A DNA stretch of 64,000 nt from Seohaeicola zhoushanensis (GTDB lineage: Bacteria; Pseudomonadota; Alphaproteobacteria; Rhodobacterales; Rhodobacteraceae). The stretch covers positions 116,072 through 180,071 of the forward strand of contig NZ_BNCJ01000002.1 in assembly GCF_014656415.1 (NCBI RefSeq). Reading direction: 5' to 3'. The notes under the pieces were generated by a model. It was not told where the DNA came from. It worked only from the letters and a program-made list of their open reading frames with translations, and ran no database searches. A program made the translations under genes and the position numbers. Each line of letters opens with the position of its first letter. Position 1 is the stretch's first letter. Shown here in pieces: positions 13,544 to 21,748 of this stretch.

Positions 13544-14542
13544 TTAACCCCAGAGGCCCGCTTCGGGCGGGTGCGCGCCCCGGGCGTCGTAGAACAGCGG
13601 CACCTCGCGGTCCTCGGCAAGCAGCAGCGGCGCGTCGAGGTCGACGACCTCGGCGCCTTGAGCGACCAGCACCGCCGGGGCCATCGCCAGCGACGAGCCC
13701 ATCATGCAGCCGACCATCACCTTGTAGCCCTGTGCCCGCGCAGCGTCGCGCAGCGCCAGCGCCTCGGTCAGGCCGCCGGTCTTGTCGAGCTTGATGTTCA
13801 CCACGTCGTAGCGCCCCTTGAGCTTGGGCAGAGAGGCGCGGGTGTGGCAGCTTTCATCGGCGCAGACCGGCAGCGGCCGGGCGATACCGTCGAGGCCGGC
13901 GTCATCGGCGGCGGGCAGCGGCTGTTCCACCAGCTCGACGCCGAGGCCGGGCAGGACGGCGGCCATTTCCATGTAGGTGGCGACGGTCCAGCCCTCGTTG
14001 GCGTCGATCACGATGCGGGCATGGGGCGCGCCTTGGCGCACGGCGTGGATGCGCTCCACGTCGCCTTCGCCGCCCAGCTTGACCTTGAGCGTGCCATAAC
14101 GCGCCGCCGCCTCGGCCGCCTTGGCGCGCATCTCGTCGGGCGAGCCGAGCGAGAGCGTGTAGACGGTTTCAACCGGCTTCGGCTCGGCCAGGCCGGCGAG
14201 TTGCCAGACCCGCTTGCCGGTGGCCTTGGCCTCCCAGTCCCAGAGCGCGCAGTCGACCGCGTTGCGCGCCGCGCCGGCGCGCATGGCACTCAGCAGGCCC
14301 TGGCGGTCGAGCCCGGCCTGGAGCTGCGGCATGATCGCGCGCACTTCCTCGGCGGAACTGGTGAGGGTCTCGTCATAGCGCGGGTAGGGCGTGCATTCGC
14401 CGCGCCCGAGGATGCCATCCTTTTCGATGGTGACGGTGAGCACCCAGGCCTCGGTGCGCACCCAGGGCGCGGCCTTGCCGCGCCCCGAGATGACGAAACT
14501 GCCGGCGATGCGAAAGCTTTCCTCGGCGGTCGTGATCTTCAT
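13544..14542 (-). CDS. dgcA: N-acetyl-D-glutamate racemase DgcA (dipeptide-epimerase/enolase superfamily)
   Basis: This 332-residue protein of the muconate-lactonizing subgroup of the enolase superfamily has TLKVKLGG (KxK-type catalytic lysines), metal-binding residues in VIDANEGWT, VELVEQPLP and CADESC, and a second lysine in NIKLDKTGG. Such proteins were annotated as dipeptide epimerases. Next to a DUF1611/DgcN gene, they act as N-acetyl-D-glutamate racemase in a D-glutamate catabolic route. The start codon overlaps the dgcN stop (ATGA), so translation is coupled. Longer in-frame starts would lie inside dgcN and give arginine-rich sequence, so I reject them. Confidence 0.88.
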   Translation of the reverse strand: MKITTAEESFRIAGSFVISGRGKAAPWVRTEAWVLTVTIEKDGILGRGECTPYPRYDETLTSSAEEVRAIMPQLQAGLDRQGLLSAMRAGAARNAVDCALWDWEAKATGKRVWQLAGLAEPKPVETVYTLSLGSPDEMRAKAAEAAARYGTLKVKLGGEGDVERIHAVRQGAPHARIVIDANEGWTVATYMEMAAVLPGLGVELVEQPLPAADDAGLDGIARPLPVCADESCHTRASLPKLKGRYDVVNIKLDKTGGLTEALALRDAARAQGYKVMVGCMMGSSLAMAPAVLVAQGAEVVDLDAPLLLAEDREVPLFYDARGAHPPEAGLWG

Positions 14543-15540
14543 ATCGCGTCCAGCGCCTCGGCCAGGCGGTCGGCGCCCTGGCGGAACGGGTCGACGGCGG
14601 GCAGGCCCATGCGCTTCTCGACGGCTTCGAGGTAGCTCAGCGCCTCGTCCTCGCTCATGTGCTGGGTGTTGATCGAGATGCCGGTGACCTGGCATTTCGG
14701 ATTGGCGACGCGGGCCAGCGGCAGCGCGGTGTCGCGCACCATTTCCAGCGTCGGCAGCTGGTAGCCGGGCAGGCCGCGCATATGGGCGCGCGAGGGCTCG
14801 TGGCAGATCACCAGCGCGTCGGGCTGGCCGCCGTGGATCAGCGCAAGCGTCACACCCGAGTAGGAGACGTGGTAGAGGCTGCCCTGGCCTTCGATCATGT
14901 CCCAGTGATCCTCGTCGTTGTCCGGCGTCAGGTATTCGATCGCGCCGGCCATGAAGTCTGCGATGACGGCGTCGAGCGGCACGCCCGAGCCGGTGATCAG
15001 GATGCCGGTCTGGCCGGTGGCGCGGAAAGTGCTCTTCTTGCCGCGCTTGCGCATGGCTTCGTCCAGCGCCAGCGTGGTGTACATCTTGCCGACCGAGCAG
15101 TCGGTGCCGACGGCCAGCAGCCGCTTGCCGGACCGCTTGACGCCATTGGCGATGGGATAGCCGACGGTGGGCACGCGCACGTCGTGCAGCGTGCGGCCGT
15201 GGGTCTGGGCGGCGGCGACCAGGTCGCCCTCGTCGCGCAGCAGGTTGTGCAGGCCCGAGGCGATGTCATAGCCCATCTCGATGGCCTCGATCAGCACCTT
15301 CTTCCACGAGGCGCTGATGATGCCGCCGCGGTTGGCCACGCCGACCACCAGCGTCTTGGCGCCCTTCTCGCGGGCTTCCGCGAGGGTCATGTCGTTCAGC
15401 TTCACGTCGGCGCCGCAGCCGGGCAGGCGGAACTGGCCGATGGCGTTCTGCGGGCGCCAGTCGCGGATGCCTTGGGCCACCTTGGCGGCCAGCTGGTCGG
15501 GAGCATCGCCCAGGAAGAGGAGGTAGGGGGTTTCGATCAT
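14539..15540 (-). CDS. dgcN: D-glutamate N-acetyltransferase DgcN (DUF1611)
   Basis: This 333-residue DUF1611 protein has a P-loop-like VGTDCSVGKMYTTLAL (about residues 144-159) and the family's conserved N-terminal region. DUF1611 members paired with an enolase-superfamily racemase have been identified as DgcN, which acetylates D-glutamate so that DgcA can racemise it. Gene order dgcN-dgcA with a 4-base ATGA overlap fits that pathway. The 288-base gap to the divergent mcl1 gene has no site I can assign. Confidence 0.87.
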   Translation of the reverse strand: MIETPYLLFLGDAPDQLAAKVAQGIRDWRPQNAIGQFRLPGCGADVKLNDMTLAEAREKGAKTLVVGVANRGGIISASWKKVLIEAIEMGYDIASGLHNLLRDEGDLVAAAQTHGRTLHDVRVPTVGYPIANGVKRSGKRLLAVGTDCSVGKMYTTLALDEAMRKRGKKSTFRATGQTGILITGSGVPLDAVIADFMAGAIEYLTPDNDEDHWDMIEGQGSLYHVSYSGVTLALIHGGQPDALVICHEPSRAHMRGLPGYQLPTLEMVRDTALPLARVANPKCQVTGISINTQHMSEDEALSYLEAVEKRMGLPAVDPFRQGADRLAEALDAI

Positions 15541-15828
15541 GGCGCGGACTCCGTGTATTGATTCTGGGGCAGTCTAAAGCCTTGGCGCCGCAGTGGGTTT
15601 GCATAAACCGCCGCCCGGAGTGCGAGATGTGCATGCTTCTGCGGTCTTTACGCTGATTTGCCGAAGAATTTTGCGCTGGTTGCGCTGACGCCGCGCGGCT
15701 TGCTGCGTCGCGGTGAGCGGTTGCTGCGGGTGCACAATCGGCCTTGCGTGATGCGGCGCAACTTTGATACCTCGCAGGGGTAACGCGCGTAATTTCCTTG
15801 CGCGCCCAACCGGATCGGAGCCCTGCCC

Positions 15829-16788
15829 ATGTCCTTTCGCCTGCAGCCCCTGCCGCCCGCCCGCCTCAACCGTTGCCAGTTGTTCGGCCCCGGCTCGAAC
15901 ACCAAGCTCTTCGCCAAGATGGCGGCCAGCGCGGCAGATGTGATCAACCTCGACCTCGAGGATTCGGTGGCGCCGAGCGACAAGGACACGGCGCGGGCCA
16001 ACGTGATCGAGGCGATCGGCGCGGTGGACTGGGGGCGCAAGTCGCTGTCGGTGCGGATCAACGGGCTGGACACGCCCTTCTGGTATCGGGACGTGGTCGA
16101 CCTGCTGGAGCAGGCGAGCGACCGGCTCGACATGATCATGATCCCGAAGGTGGGCTGTGCCGCCGACATCTATGCGGTGGATGCGCTGGTCACCTCGGTG
16201 GAGCGGGCCAAGGGCCGCAGCAAGCCGATCAAGTTCGAGGTGATCATCGAGAGCGCGGCGGGCATCGCCCATGTCGAGGAGATCGCCGCCGCCTCGCCGC
16301 GGCTGGAGGCGATGAGCCTGGGCGCCGCCGACTTTGCCGCCTCGATGGGGATGCAGACCACCGGCATCGGCGGCACGCAGGAAGATTACTACATGCTGCG
16401 CGAGGGGCAGAAATACTGGGCCGATCCCTGGCACTGGGCGCAGACCGCCATCGTCGCCGCCTGCCGCACCCATGGCGTTCTGCCGGTTGACGGGCCCTTC
16501 GGCGATTTCTCGGACGATGACGGCTTCCGCGCGCAGGCGCTGCGCTCGGCCACGCTGGGCATGGTCGGCAAGTGGGCGATTCACCCCAAGCAGATCGCCC
16601 TGGCCAACGAGGTCTTCACGCCGCCCGAGGCCAAGGTGGCCGAGGCGCGCGAGATCCTCGCCGCGATGGAAGAGGCCAAGCGAACCGGCGCGGGCGCCAC
16701 GGTCTACAAGGGCCGCTTGGTCGATATCGCCTCGATCAAGCAGGCCGAGGTGATCGTGAAGCAGTCGGAGCTGATCGCGGCCGGCTGA
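15829..16788 (+). CDS. mcl1: L-malyl-CoA/beta-methylmalyl-CoA lyase
   Basis: This 319-residue CoA-ester lyase of the HpcH/HpaI-CitE family begins MSFRLQPLPPARLNRCQLFG and closely resembles Rhodobacter Mcl1 along its length. Recognisable blocks are INLDLEDSVAP, MIMIPKVG, FEVIIESAAG and MSLGAADFAASMG. The enzyme cleaves beta-methylmalyl-CoA to glyoxylate and propionyl-CoA and condenses acetyl-CoA with glyoxylate in the ethylmalonyl-CoA pathway of acetate assimilation. None of the other pathway genes adjoin. A four-hairpin element begins seven bases after its stop. Confidence 0.95.
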   Translation: MSFRLQPLPPARLNRCQLFGPGSNTKLFAKMAASAADVINLDLEDSVAPSDKDTARANVIEAIGAVDWGRKSLSVRINGLDTPFWYRDVVDLLEQASDRLDMIMIPKVGCAADIYAVDALVTSVERAKGRSKPIKFEVIIESAAGIAHVEEIAAASPRLEAMSLGAADFAASMGMQTTGIGGTQEDYYMLREGQKYWADPWHWAQTAIVAACRTHGVLPVDGPFGDFSDDDGFRAQALRSATLGMVGKWAIHPKQIALANEVFTPPEAKVAEAREILAAMEEAKRTGAGATVYKGRLVDIASIKQAEVIVKQSELIAAG

Positions 16789-16795
16789 GGCAAGC

Positions 16796-16897
16796 CGTTT
16801 TCCGGCGCGGAAAACGTCCGAATTCCTGCGAGGAATTCGGGCCCGGCGTGGTTGTTTTCCTCGCAGGAAAACAAGACGAAATCCTCGGAGGATTTCG
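16796..16897 (+). repeat. four-hairpin intergenic element, copy 1 (after mcl1)
   Basis: There are four consecutive hairpins: CGTTTTCC/GGAAAACG (16796-16816), CCGAATTCC/GGAATTCGG (16818-16840), TTGTTTTCCT/AGGAAAACAA (16852-16874) and CGAAATCCT/AGGATTTCG (16877-16897). Every stem top ends in TCC...GGA around a short loop. A second copy with the same hairpin order is at 49385-49494 after ackA. The stems differ between copies by paired, compensatory substitutions. No long T run follows. It fills the space between the convergent mcl1 and lrp genes. Confidence 0.85.
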
Positions 16898-16903
16898 GCA
16901 GCC

Positions 16904-17356
16904 TCAGGCGCGCAGGTCCTTGGGCGAGTCCATCACCACGTAGGTGGTGATGGCCGCCACATGCGGCAGGGTGCCCAGCACGTCGGTGTGGAAGGCCTTG
17001 TAGCTGGCGAGGTCGGCGGCCTCGACCCGGATGATATACTCGATGGTGCCGGTCACGTTGTGGCATTCCACCACCTCGGGGGACTGCGCCAGCGCCTTCT
17101 CGAAAGCGCTCATCGCCGCCTTGGTGTGCTCGCCCAGCCCGACGCCGAGATAGGCGACGAAGCCGATGCCGCGCGCGGCCGGGTTCAGCACGGCGCGATA
17201 GCCCGAGATCACGCCCGAGCGTTCGAGTTCCTGCACCCGGCGCAGGCAGGCCGAGGGGGACAGGCCGATGCGTTCGGCCAGGTCGAGGTTGCTGATCCGG
17301 CCGTTGCGCTGGAGTTCGCGCAATATCCGGTCGTCTGTTGCGTCGATCTTCGCCAT
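16904..17356 (-). CDS. Lrp/AsnC family transcriptional regulator
   Basis: This 150-residue protein has an N-terminal AsnC-type winged helix (DATDDRILRELQRNGRISN, then LAERIGLSPSACLRRVQELE) and a C-terminal RAM/ligand-binding domain (about residues 65-150). Such regulators sense amino acids. The frame is open much further upstream, but only ATG 17354-17356 gives the family N-terminus (MAKIDATDDR). It is divergent from a LysE-family exporter with a 72-base shared gap, the classic arrangement in which the regulator controls the amino-acid exporter. Confidence 0.92.
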   Translation of the reverse strand: MAKIDATDDRILRELQRNGRISNLDLAERIGLSPSACLRRVQELERSGVISGYRAVLNPAARGIGFVAYLGVGLGEHTKAAMSAFEKALAQSPEVVECHNVTGTIEYIIRVEAADLASYKAFHTDVLGTLPHVAAITTYVVMDSPKDLRA

Positions 17357-17428
17357 TTGTTGCAGAGAATGGTCCTTGGCGCAGCATTTGGCAATTTCAT
17401 TCGGTCGCTTTCCGGCAATCCTGCCGCA

Positions 17429-18034
17429 ATGCTTGATCATCTTCTCGCCGGCCTCGTGCTCTTCGCCTTTGTCTCCTCGGTCACGCCGGGGCCGAACAAC
17501 CTGATGCTGATGGCCTCGGGGGCCAATTTCGGCTTTCGCCGGACGATCCCGCACATGATGGGCATCTCGATCGGCTTCGCGGCGATGACCGTGGTGCTGG
17601 GCGCCGGGCTGGCGCGGGTCTTCGACGCGCTGCCGCCGGTCTACACGGTGCTGAAGGCGCTGGCGGTGGCCTACATGCTGTGGCTGGCCTGGAAGATCGC
17701 CCGCTCGGGGCCGGCGCAGGGCGGCGGCGCGCAGGCGCGGCCGATGACCTTCCTGCAGGCGGCGGCCTTCCAGTGGGTCAACCCAAAGGCGGTGGCCATG
17801 GCGATGACGGCGATCACCGCCTATACGCCCGACCGTGGCCTCGCCGCGGTGGCGCTGGTCGCCACCATCTTCGCGGTGGTCAACCTGCCCTCGGTCGGGG
17901 TCTGGACGGTGCTCGGCCAGCAGATGGCGCGCTTCCTGACCAGCCCGCGCCGGCTGATGGCCTTCAACGTCACCATGGCGCTGCTGCTGGTCACGGCGAT
18001 CTGGCCGGTGATGCAGGCGGGGCCCGGCCTCTAG
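17429..18034 (+). CDS. LysE/RhtB family amino-acid exporter
   Basis: This 201-residue inner-membrane protein has the LysE signature [16 protein letters not shown] (about residues 15-30) and about six hydrophobic segments. The conserved FQWVNPKA motif lies near residue 113. These proteins export amino acids or related metabolites. The start is ATG 17429 ([12 protein letters not shown]); the upstream open frame overlaps lrp antisense. It is divergent from the Lrp-type regulator and probably controlled by it. The substrate is not determinable. Confidence 0.92.
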   Translation: MLDHLLAGLVLFAFVSSVTPGPNNLMLMASGANFGFRRTIPHMMGISIGFAAMTVVLGAGLARVFDALPPVYTVLKALAVAYMLWLAWKIARSGPAQGGGAQARPMTFLQAAAFQWVNPKAVAMAMTAITAYTPDRGLAAVALVATIFAVVNLPSVGVWTVLGQQMARFLTSPRRLMAFNVTMALLLVTAIWPVMQAGPGL

Positions 18035-18116
18035 CCGCGCAGGGGCCGCTTGCCGAGTTGCATATGCGCCGCGCCCCGTCCATATAGGGGAAAATGACAA
18101 GAACGGGGCACCCCGG

Positions 18117-19079
18117 ATGACCCAATACCTGGATTTCGAGAAACCGCTGGCAGAGATCGAAGGCAAGGCGGCCGAGTTGCGCGCCCTTGCGCGCGGCGAT
18201 TCCTCGGTCGATTTCGCCGACGAGGCGCAGGCGCTCGACACCAAGGCGGCGCAGCTGCTGGAAGATCTCTACAAGACCCTGTCGCCCTGGCGGAAGTGCC
18301 AGGTGGCGCGGCATCCCGACCGGCCGCATTGCCGCGACTACATCGACCAGCTGTTCACCGAATACACGCCGCTGGCCGGCGACCGCAATTTCGCCGACGA
18401 CCATGCGGTCATGGGCGGTCTGGCGCGGTTCGAGGACAAGCCGGTCATGGTGATCGGCCACGAGAAGGGCCATGACACCAAGTCGCGCATCGAGCGGAAC
18501 TTCGGCATGGCGCGGCCCGAGGGCTATCGCAAGGCGATCCGGCTGATGCAGATGGCCGGCCGCTTCGGCCTGCCGGTGATCACCCTCGTCGACACGCCTG
18601 GCGCCTATCCGGGCAAGGGCGCGGAAGAGCGCGGCCAGTCCGAGGCCATCGCGCGGGCCACCGAGGCCTGCCTGCAGATCCCGGTGCCGCTGGTCTCGGT
18701 CATCATCGGCGAGGGCGGCTCGGGCGGGGCGGTGGCCTTCGCCACGGCGAACCGCGTGGCGATGCTGGAACATTCGGTCTATTCGGTCATCAGCCCCGAG
18801 GGATGCGCCTCGATCCTGTGGAAGGATGCCGAGAAGATGATCGAGGCCGCCGAGGCGCTGCGGCTGACCGCGCAGGACCTGCAGGGGCTGGGCGTGATCG
18901 ACCGGATCATCCCCGAACCCAGGGGCGGCGCGCATCGTGACAAGGCCAACACGGTCAAGGCCGTGGGCAAGGCCATCGGCACCATGCTGGGCGAGCTGAA
19001 GAAGAAGGACGGGGCGGCACTGGTCAAGGACCGCCGCCAGAAGTTCCTGTCGATGGGCTCGAAGGGTCTGGCGGCCTGA
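18117..19079 (+). CDS. accA: acetyl-CoA carboxylase carboxyltransferase subunit alpha
   Basis: This 320-residue subunit transfers the carboxyl group from carboxybiotin to acetyl-CoA, giving malonyl-CoA for fatty-acid synthesis. It begins [20 protein letters not shown] and contains [24 protein letters not shown] sequence (here [10 protein letters not shown]), then [17 protein letters not shown] and [15 protein letters not shown]. Length is typical. accD is not in the window, as is usual when the carboxyltransferase genes are separated. It follows lysE on the same strand by 82 bases and may be expressed alone. Confidence 0.98.
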   Translation: MTQYLDFEKPLAEIEGKAAELRALARGDSSVDFADEAQALDTKAAQLLEDLYKTLSPWRKCQVARHPDRPHCRDYIDQLFTEYTPLAGDRNFADDHAVMGGLARFEDKPVMVIGHEKGHDTKSRIERNFGMARPEGYRKAIRLMQMAGRFGLPVITLVDTPGAYPGKGAEERGQSEAIARATEACLQIPVPLVSVIIGEGGSGGAVAFATANRVAMLEHSVYSVISPEGCASILWKDAEKMIEAAEALRLTAQDLQGLGVIDRIIPEPRGGAHRDKANTVKAVGKAIGTMLGELKKKDGAALVKDRRQKFLSMGSKGLAA

Positions 19080-19097
19080 GGCCGGGTCCGGCGTCGG

Positions 19098-19122
19098 GGT
19101 GCGCGATGAATGCGCACCCTAC
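19098..19122 (-). repeat. REP-like element (GTAG plus GGTGCGC palindrome)
   Basis: On the minus strand it reads GTAG-GGTGCGC-ATTCATC-GCGCACC. The GTAG-plus-hairpin layout is shared with the elements at 5276, 24296 and 24503, although the stem sequence differs. The TAG of the GTAG is the stop codon of the sulfotransferase-like gene. Confidence 0.6.
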
Positions 19123-19739
19123 GTGATGCTGTCCATGTTGGCGAAGAACTCGTCGCGATGGTTGCTCTTCGGGAAGGGCTCTTCCGGTACGGATGCGCCG
19201 AGGAAGGCGCAGAGCGGGCCCCAGCCCTCCAGCGGCGAGAAGACCAGCAGCCGCTCGGGCGGCAGGCTGGCCTTGACCTCGGCCTCATGCGCCTTGAACT
19301 TGGCGATCAGCGTCTCGGGGCTCCAGTCCTCGCCCAGGCTGCGGATCACCGCGCGCCGCGCCATGCGGCTGACGGGCCGGGCCACTTCGGGCACGGCCTC
19401 GGGGTCGCCGATCACCTGCAGGATGGTCTCGGAGATGCTGGCGCACCAGCTTTCCGGGCTGCGCGTGGTCAGGATGAATTTGGCTTCGGGATAGGCCGCG
19501 GCCAGTTCGCGCCAGAAGCCCGCGACCGGCCAGTCCACCGCCGAGCGGTTGCCCTCGAAGAGCGCCGGCCAGTCCGGCCGGCCGTCGAGCGCCGCCGACC
19601 AGAGCGGCACCAGCCGGTCCTGGTCGTGGGCCACTTCCCACATGTGGTGACAGGTCCCGTAGCCGAGCCGTTCGAGCGCGAGTTTCAGGGAATTGGTGGC
19701 CGTGCGGCCCCATCCGGCGCCGATGATTGCCAGTGTCAT
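19119..19739 (-). CDS. sulfotransferase-family protein
   Basis: This 206-residue protein begins MTLAIIGAGWGRTATNSLKL, the phosphosulfate-binding-like loop of the sulfotransferase family found widely in Rhodobacterales. KFILTTRSPESWCASI (about residues 89-104) resembles the 3'-phosphate-binding block (R and S). Members could transfer sulfate from PAPS, but most of this subgroup are uncharacterised. GGAGG ten bases upstream fixes ATG 19739; a longer frame to 19874 lacks family sequence. The TAG stop coincides with the GTAG of a REP-like palindrome. Confidence 0.8.
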   Translation of the reverse strand: MTLAIIGAGWGRTATNSLKLALERLGYGTCHHMWEVAHDQDRLVPLWSAALDGRPDWPALFEGNRSAVDWPVAGFWRELAAAYPEAKFILTTRSPESWCASISETILQVIGDPEAVPEVARPVSRMARRAVIRSLGEDWSPETLIAKFKAHEAEVKASLPPERLLVFSPLEGWGPLCAFLGASVPEEPFPKSNHRDEFFANMDSIT

Positions 19740-19925
19740 GAATGTTGTACCTCCCCCCAGGCGGACGGGGACGTGGACGTCCCGTCCATCAGCGTAGTCT
19801 GGAACCCGTTGCCGGGTTGCGTCAACGTACCTTTCACGTCGGGGTTCGACGGGCCGGGGCCTTGCCTGCCGCAAGGGGCGCGCCTATCTGGGGAGCGTCC
19901 TGGGGCCGCGCGCCTCATGCGATGG

Positions 19926-20034
19926 AGACTTGATGCAAGAGACCCGGTCAGAGGTCCGTTCCTGAGAGGCAGCCGCCTTCGGGAACAGGAGTAGCCGCAA
20001 GGACGCCCAGGCGAAACGCTGGGCGGCCCTTTTT
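19926..20034 (+). ncRNA. structured leader or small RNA ending in a terminator
   Basis: The 325-base gap between the sulfotransferase gene and yjhX holds a plus-strand segment with a hairpin GTTCC...GGAAC around AGGC/GCCT (about 19957-19985). It is followed by an intrinsic terminator: CGCCCA-g-GCG / CGC-TGGGCG (20004-20025) and a T run (20030-20034). The terminator lies 30 bases before the TTG start of yjhX, so the transcript is either an independent small RNA or an attenuated leader. I do not recognise a known riboswitch class, and the 5' end given is approximate. Confidence 0.4.
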
Positions 20035-20064
20035 GCTCTGATCTCATGACATCGGGACATTCCG

Positions 20065-20322
20065 TTGAACATCTCCAAACACGAACAGCGTGTTCTGCAC
20101 GAACTCGCGCTGGGCGGCGCCATCCACTTCGAACGCCGGGAAAACGGCAAGATCCACAGCGTCACCTGCTACACCCGCGAGGGGCACATCCTGGGCGAGT
20201 GCACTCTCGATCTGTTCCACCGCCTGCACCGGAGGGGGTTCCTCCAGTCGCGCAACGGCCGGCCCTACCGGGCCTCGCGGCTTGGCATCACCTCGGTTCG
20301 GGCTCAGCTGAACCAGAGGTAG
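20065..20322 (+). CDS. YjhX family protein (UPF0386, toxin-like)
   Basis: The 85-residue protein NISKHEQRVLHELALGGAI... has the whole length and motifs of the YjhX/UPF0386 family (CYTREGHILGECTL near residue 35, NGRPYRAS near residue 63). In E. coli, YjhX is reported as the toxin partner of YjhQ, a GNAT acetyltransferase, but no antitoxin-like gene adjoins here. The start is TTG at 20065; no in-frame ATG exists upstream. A terminator precedes the gene, which suggests expression only when it is read through. Function in this organism is unknown. Confidence 0.8.
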   Translation: MNISKHEQRVLHELALGGAIHFERRENGKIHSVTCYTREGHILGECTLDLFHRLHRRGFLQSRNGRPYRASRLGITSVRAQLNQR

Positions 20323-20327
20323 GCCCA

Positions 20328-20356
20328 GGCCCCCGCCGGTCTTCCCGGCGGGGGCC
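20328..20356. terminator. hairpin between convergent yjhX and qorB
   Basis: GGCCCCCGCCGG (20328-20339) and CCGGCGGGGGCC (20345-20356) form a perfect 12-bp stem. It lies between two gene 3' ends and may stop transcription from both sides, although no good T run follows. Confidence 0.5.
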
Positions 20357-20362
20357 ATCGTA

Positions 20363-21220
20363 TCAGCCGAGCACCGCCTGCAGCGTCTTGCGGATCGGCG
20401 TGGTGGGGTGGCCGATCAGGCGCGAGAGGTCGTGGCTGTTGGTCGCCAGCGCCCCCTTCGCGGCCTTGGCGTCGCTGTCGGCGAGGACGGCCGCGAAGGC
20501 GGCCGGCAGGCCGGCGCCGACCAGCGCGTCGCGGTAGGCGGCTTCGGGCATGTCGACATAGGCGATCCGGCGGCCCGCCAGCTCGGACAGGATCGAGGCG
20601 TATTCGGCCAGGGTGAAGCCCTCGTCGCCGCCAAGTTCATAGGTCTTGCCCTCGTGCCCCTTGCCGGCGAGCACGCGGGCCGCGGCCTCGGCGTAATCGG
20701 CGCGCGAGGCGGTGGCGAAGCGCCCCGCGCCGGCTGCGCCGAAGTGCTGGCCGATGGAGAGCGCCTGGGCGGCGGTGCCGGTGATGTTCTCGGAATACCA
20801 GCCGTTGCGCAGGATGGCGAAGGGGAGGCCGCTGTCGCGCAGGGCGTCCTCGGTGGCGAGATGCTCTTCGGCGAGCGCCATGCCGCCGGTCTCGGCGTTG
20901 AGGATCGAGGTATAGGCGATGAAGCCGACGCCCGCCTCCCTGGCGGCCGCGATCACATTGGCGTGCTGCGGCGCGCGCCGCCCGACCTCGGAGGAGGAGA
21001 TCAGCAGCATCCGGTCGACCCCGGCCAGCGCGGCGCGCAGGTTCGCGGGGTTCTCGTAGTCGGCGAGGCGGGCGGTGATGCCCTCGGCCGCATAGGCCGC
21101 GCGGGCCTTTTCTGTGCGCACCAGCGCGATGATGCTGTCGAGGGGCACCAGTTCCGCGAGTTGCGCGATCACCAGCCTGCCAAGTTGCCCGGATGCACCG
21201 GTCACGAGATAGGTCGCCAT
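20363..21220 (-). CDS. qorB: NAD(P)H:quinone oxidoreductase QorB-like
   Basis: This 285-residue NmrA-like short-chain dehydrogenase closely follows E. coli QorB (YtfG). It has the N-terminal Rossmann loop VTGASGQLGRLV, LLISSSEVGRRAPQH near residue 88, FILRNGWYSEN-like (here AILRNGWYSEN) and the C-terminal LIGHPTTPI. QorB reduces quinones with NADPH. ATG 21218-21220 gives the Rossmann start; a longer frame runs antisense through the regulator gene. It is divergent from an HxlR-type regulator, the same pairing as ytfG/ytfH in E. coli, which suggests induction by quinone or oxidative stress. Confidence 0.9.
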   Translation of the reverse strand: MATYLVTGASGQLGRLVIAQLAELVPLDSIIALVRTEKARAAYAAEGITARLADYENPANLRAALAGVDRMLLISSSEVGRRAPQHANVIAAAREAGVGFIAYTSILNAETGGMALAEEHLATEDALRDSGLPFAILRNGWYSENITGTAAQALSIGQHFGAAGAGRFATASRADYAEAAARVLAGKGHEGKTYELGGDEGFTLAEYASILSELAGRRIAYVDMPEAAYRDALVGAGLPAAFAAVLADSDAKAAKGALATNSHDLSRLIGHPTTPIRKTLQAVLG

Positions 21221-21235
21221 GGTCTGTTCCTTTCC

Positions 21236-21270
21236 GGTCTCGAATCGAATACTAGTCTCATTTGGAGACC
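21236..21270. promoter_or_regulatory. putative HxlR operator between qorB and hxlR
   Basis: The 111-base divergent gap contains GTCTC-ATTTG-GAGAC (21255-21269), a perfect dyad. It also has an upstream GGTCTC (21236-21241 region) facing GGAGACC. HxlR/QorR-type regulators bind such short dyads in the promoter they share with the target gene. Confidence 0.4.
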
Positions 21271-21331
21271 TTTGCGGCCCCTGACAAGGAGGCAGTATTT
21301 GGTCACAAGGTAACAACGAGGGATCCTGACC

Positions 21332-21724
21332 GTGCGAAACACCACCGATGGCCGGCTCGAAGCCTGGCGTATCCAGGGCTTCGATCCGGCCAATTGCCCC
21401 GTGCGGCAGGTGCTGGACCATGTCTCGGCGAAGTGGCCGACGCTGGTGCTGATGGAGCTGGGCAACGGCCCGCAGCGGTTCAACGCGCTGTTCCGTGGGC
21501 TGCCAGATATCTCGAAGCGGATGCTGGCGCAGTCGCTGCGCGATCTCGAGCGCGACGGGCTGGTGCGGCGCGAGGTGCACGACACGAAGCCGCCGGGGGT
21601 GAGCTACAGCCTGACGCCGATGGGGCAGTCGTTCCTGGCGCGGATCCTCACGCTGGTCGACTGGGCGGACGAGCACATGCCGGCGATCCTGGTGGCGCGC
21701 GAGGCCTTCGGCGCGGAGGCGTAG
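21332..21724 (+). CDS. HxlR family transcriptional regulator (QorR/YtfH type)
   Basis: This 130-residue winged-helix regulator has the HxlR core (about residues 30-115: KWPTLVLMELGNGPQRFNAL, then LPDISKRMLAQSLRDLERDG). A conserved Cys lies near the N-terminus in NCPVRQVL, the position used for redox sensing in several HxlR proteins such as QorR and YodB. It starts at GTG 21332 behind CGAGGGA. It is divergent from qorB and is expected to repress it until quinones or oxidants modify the cysteine. Confidence 0.9.
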   Translation: MRNTTDGRLEAWRIQGFDPANCPVRQVLDHVSAKWPTLVLMELGNGPQRFNALFRGLPDISKRMLAQSLRDLERDGLVRREVHDTKPPGVSYSLTPMGQSFLARILTLVDWADEHMPAILVAREAFGAEA

Positions 21725-21748
21725 GCAGGGGCCTTATCGCTGGGGGGA

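Noticed and set aside
14543..14695. Longer start for dgcA
   Set aside because: It would lie wholly inside dgcN and encode an Arg/Pro-rich stretch; ATGA overlap at 14539-14542 fits coupling.
15590..15610. TTTGCATA as a RamB/ScfR-type operator upstream of mcl1
   Set aside because: Only a partial match to TTTGCAAA-like sites and more than 200 bases from the start; too weak.
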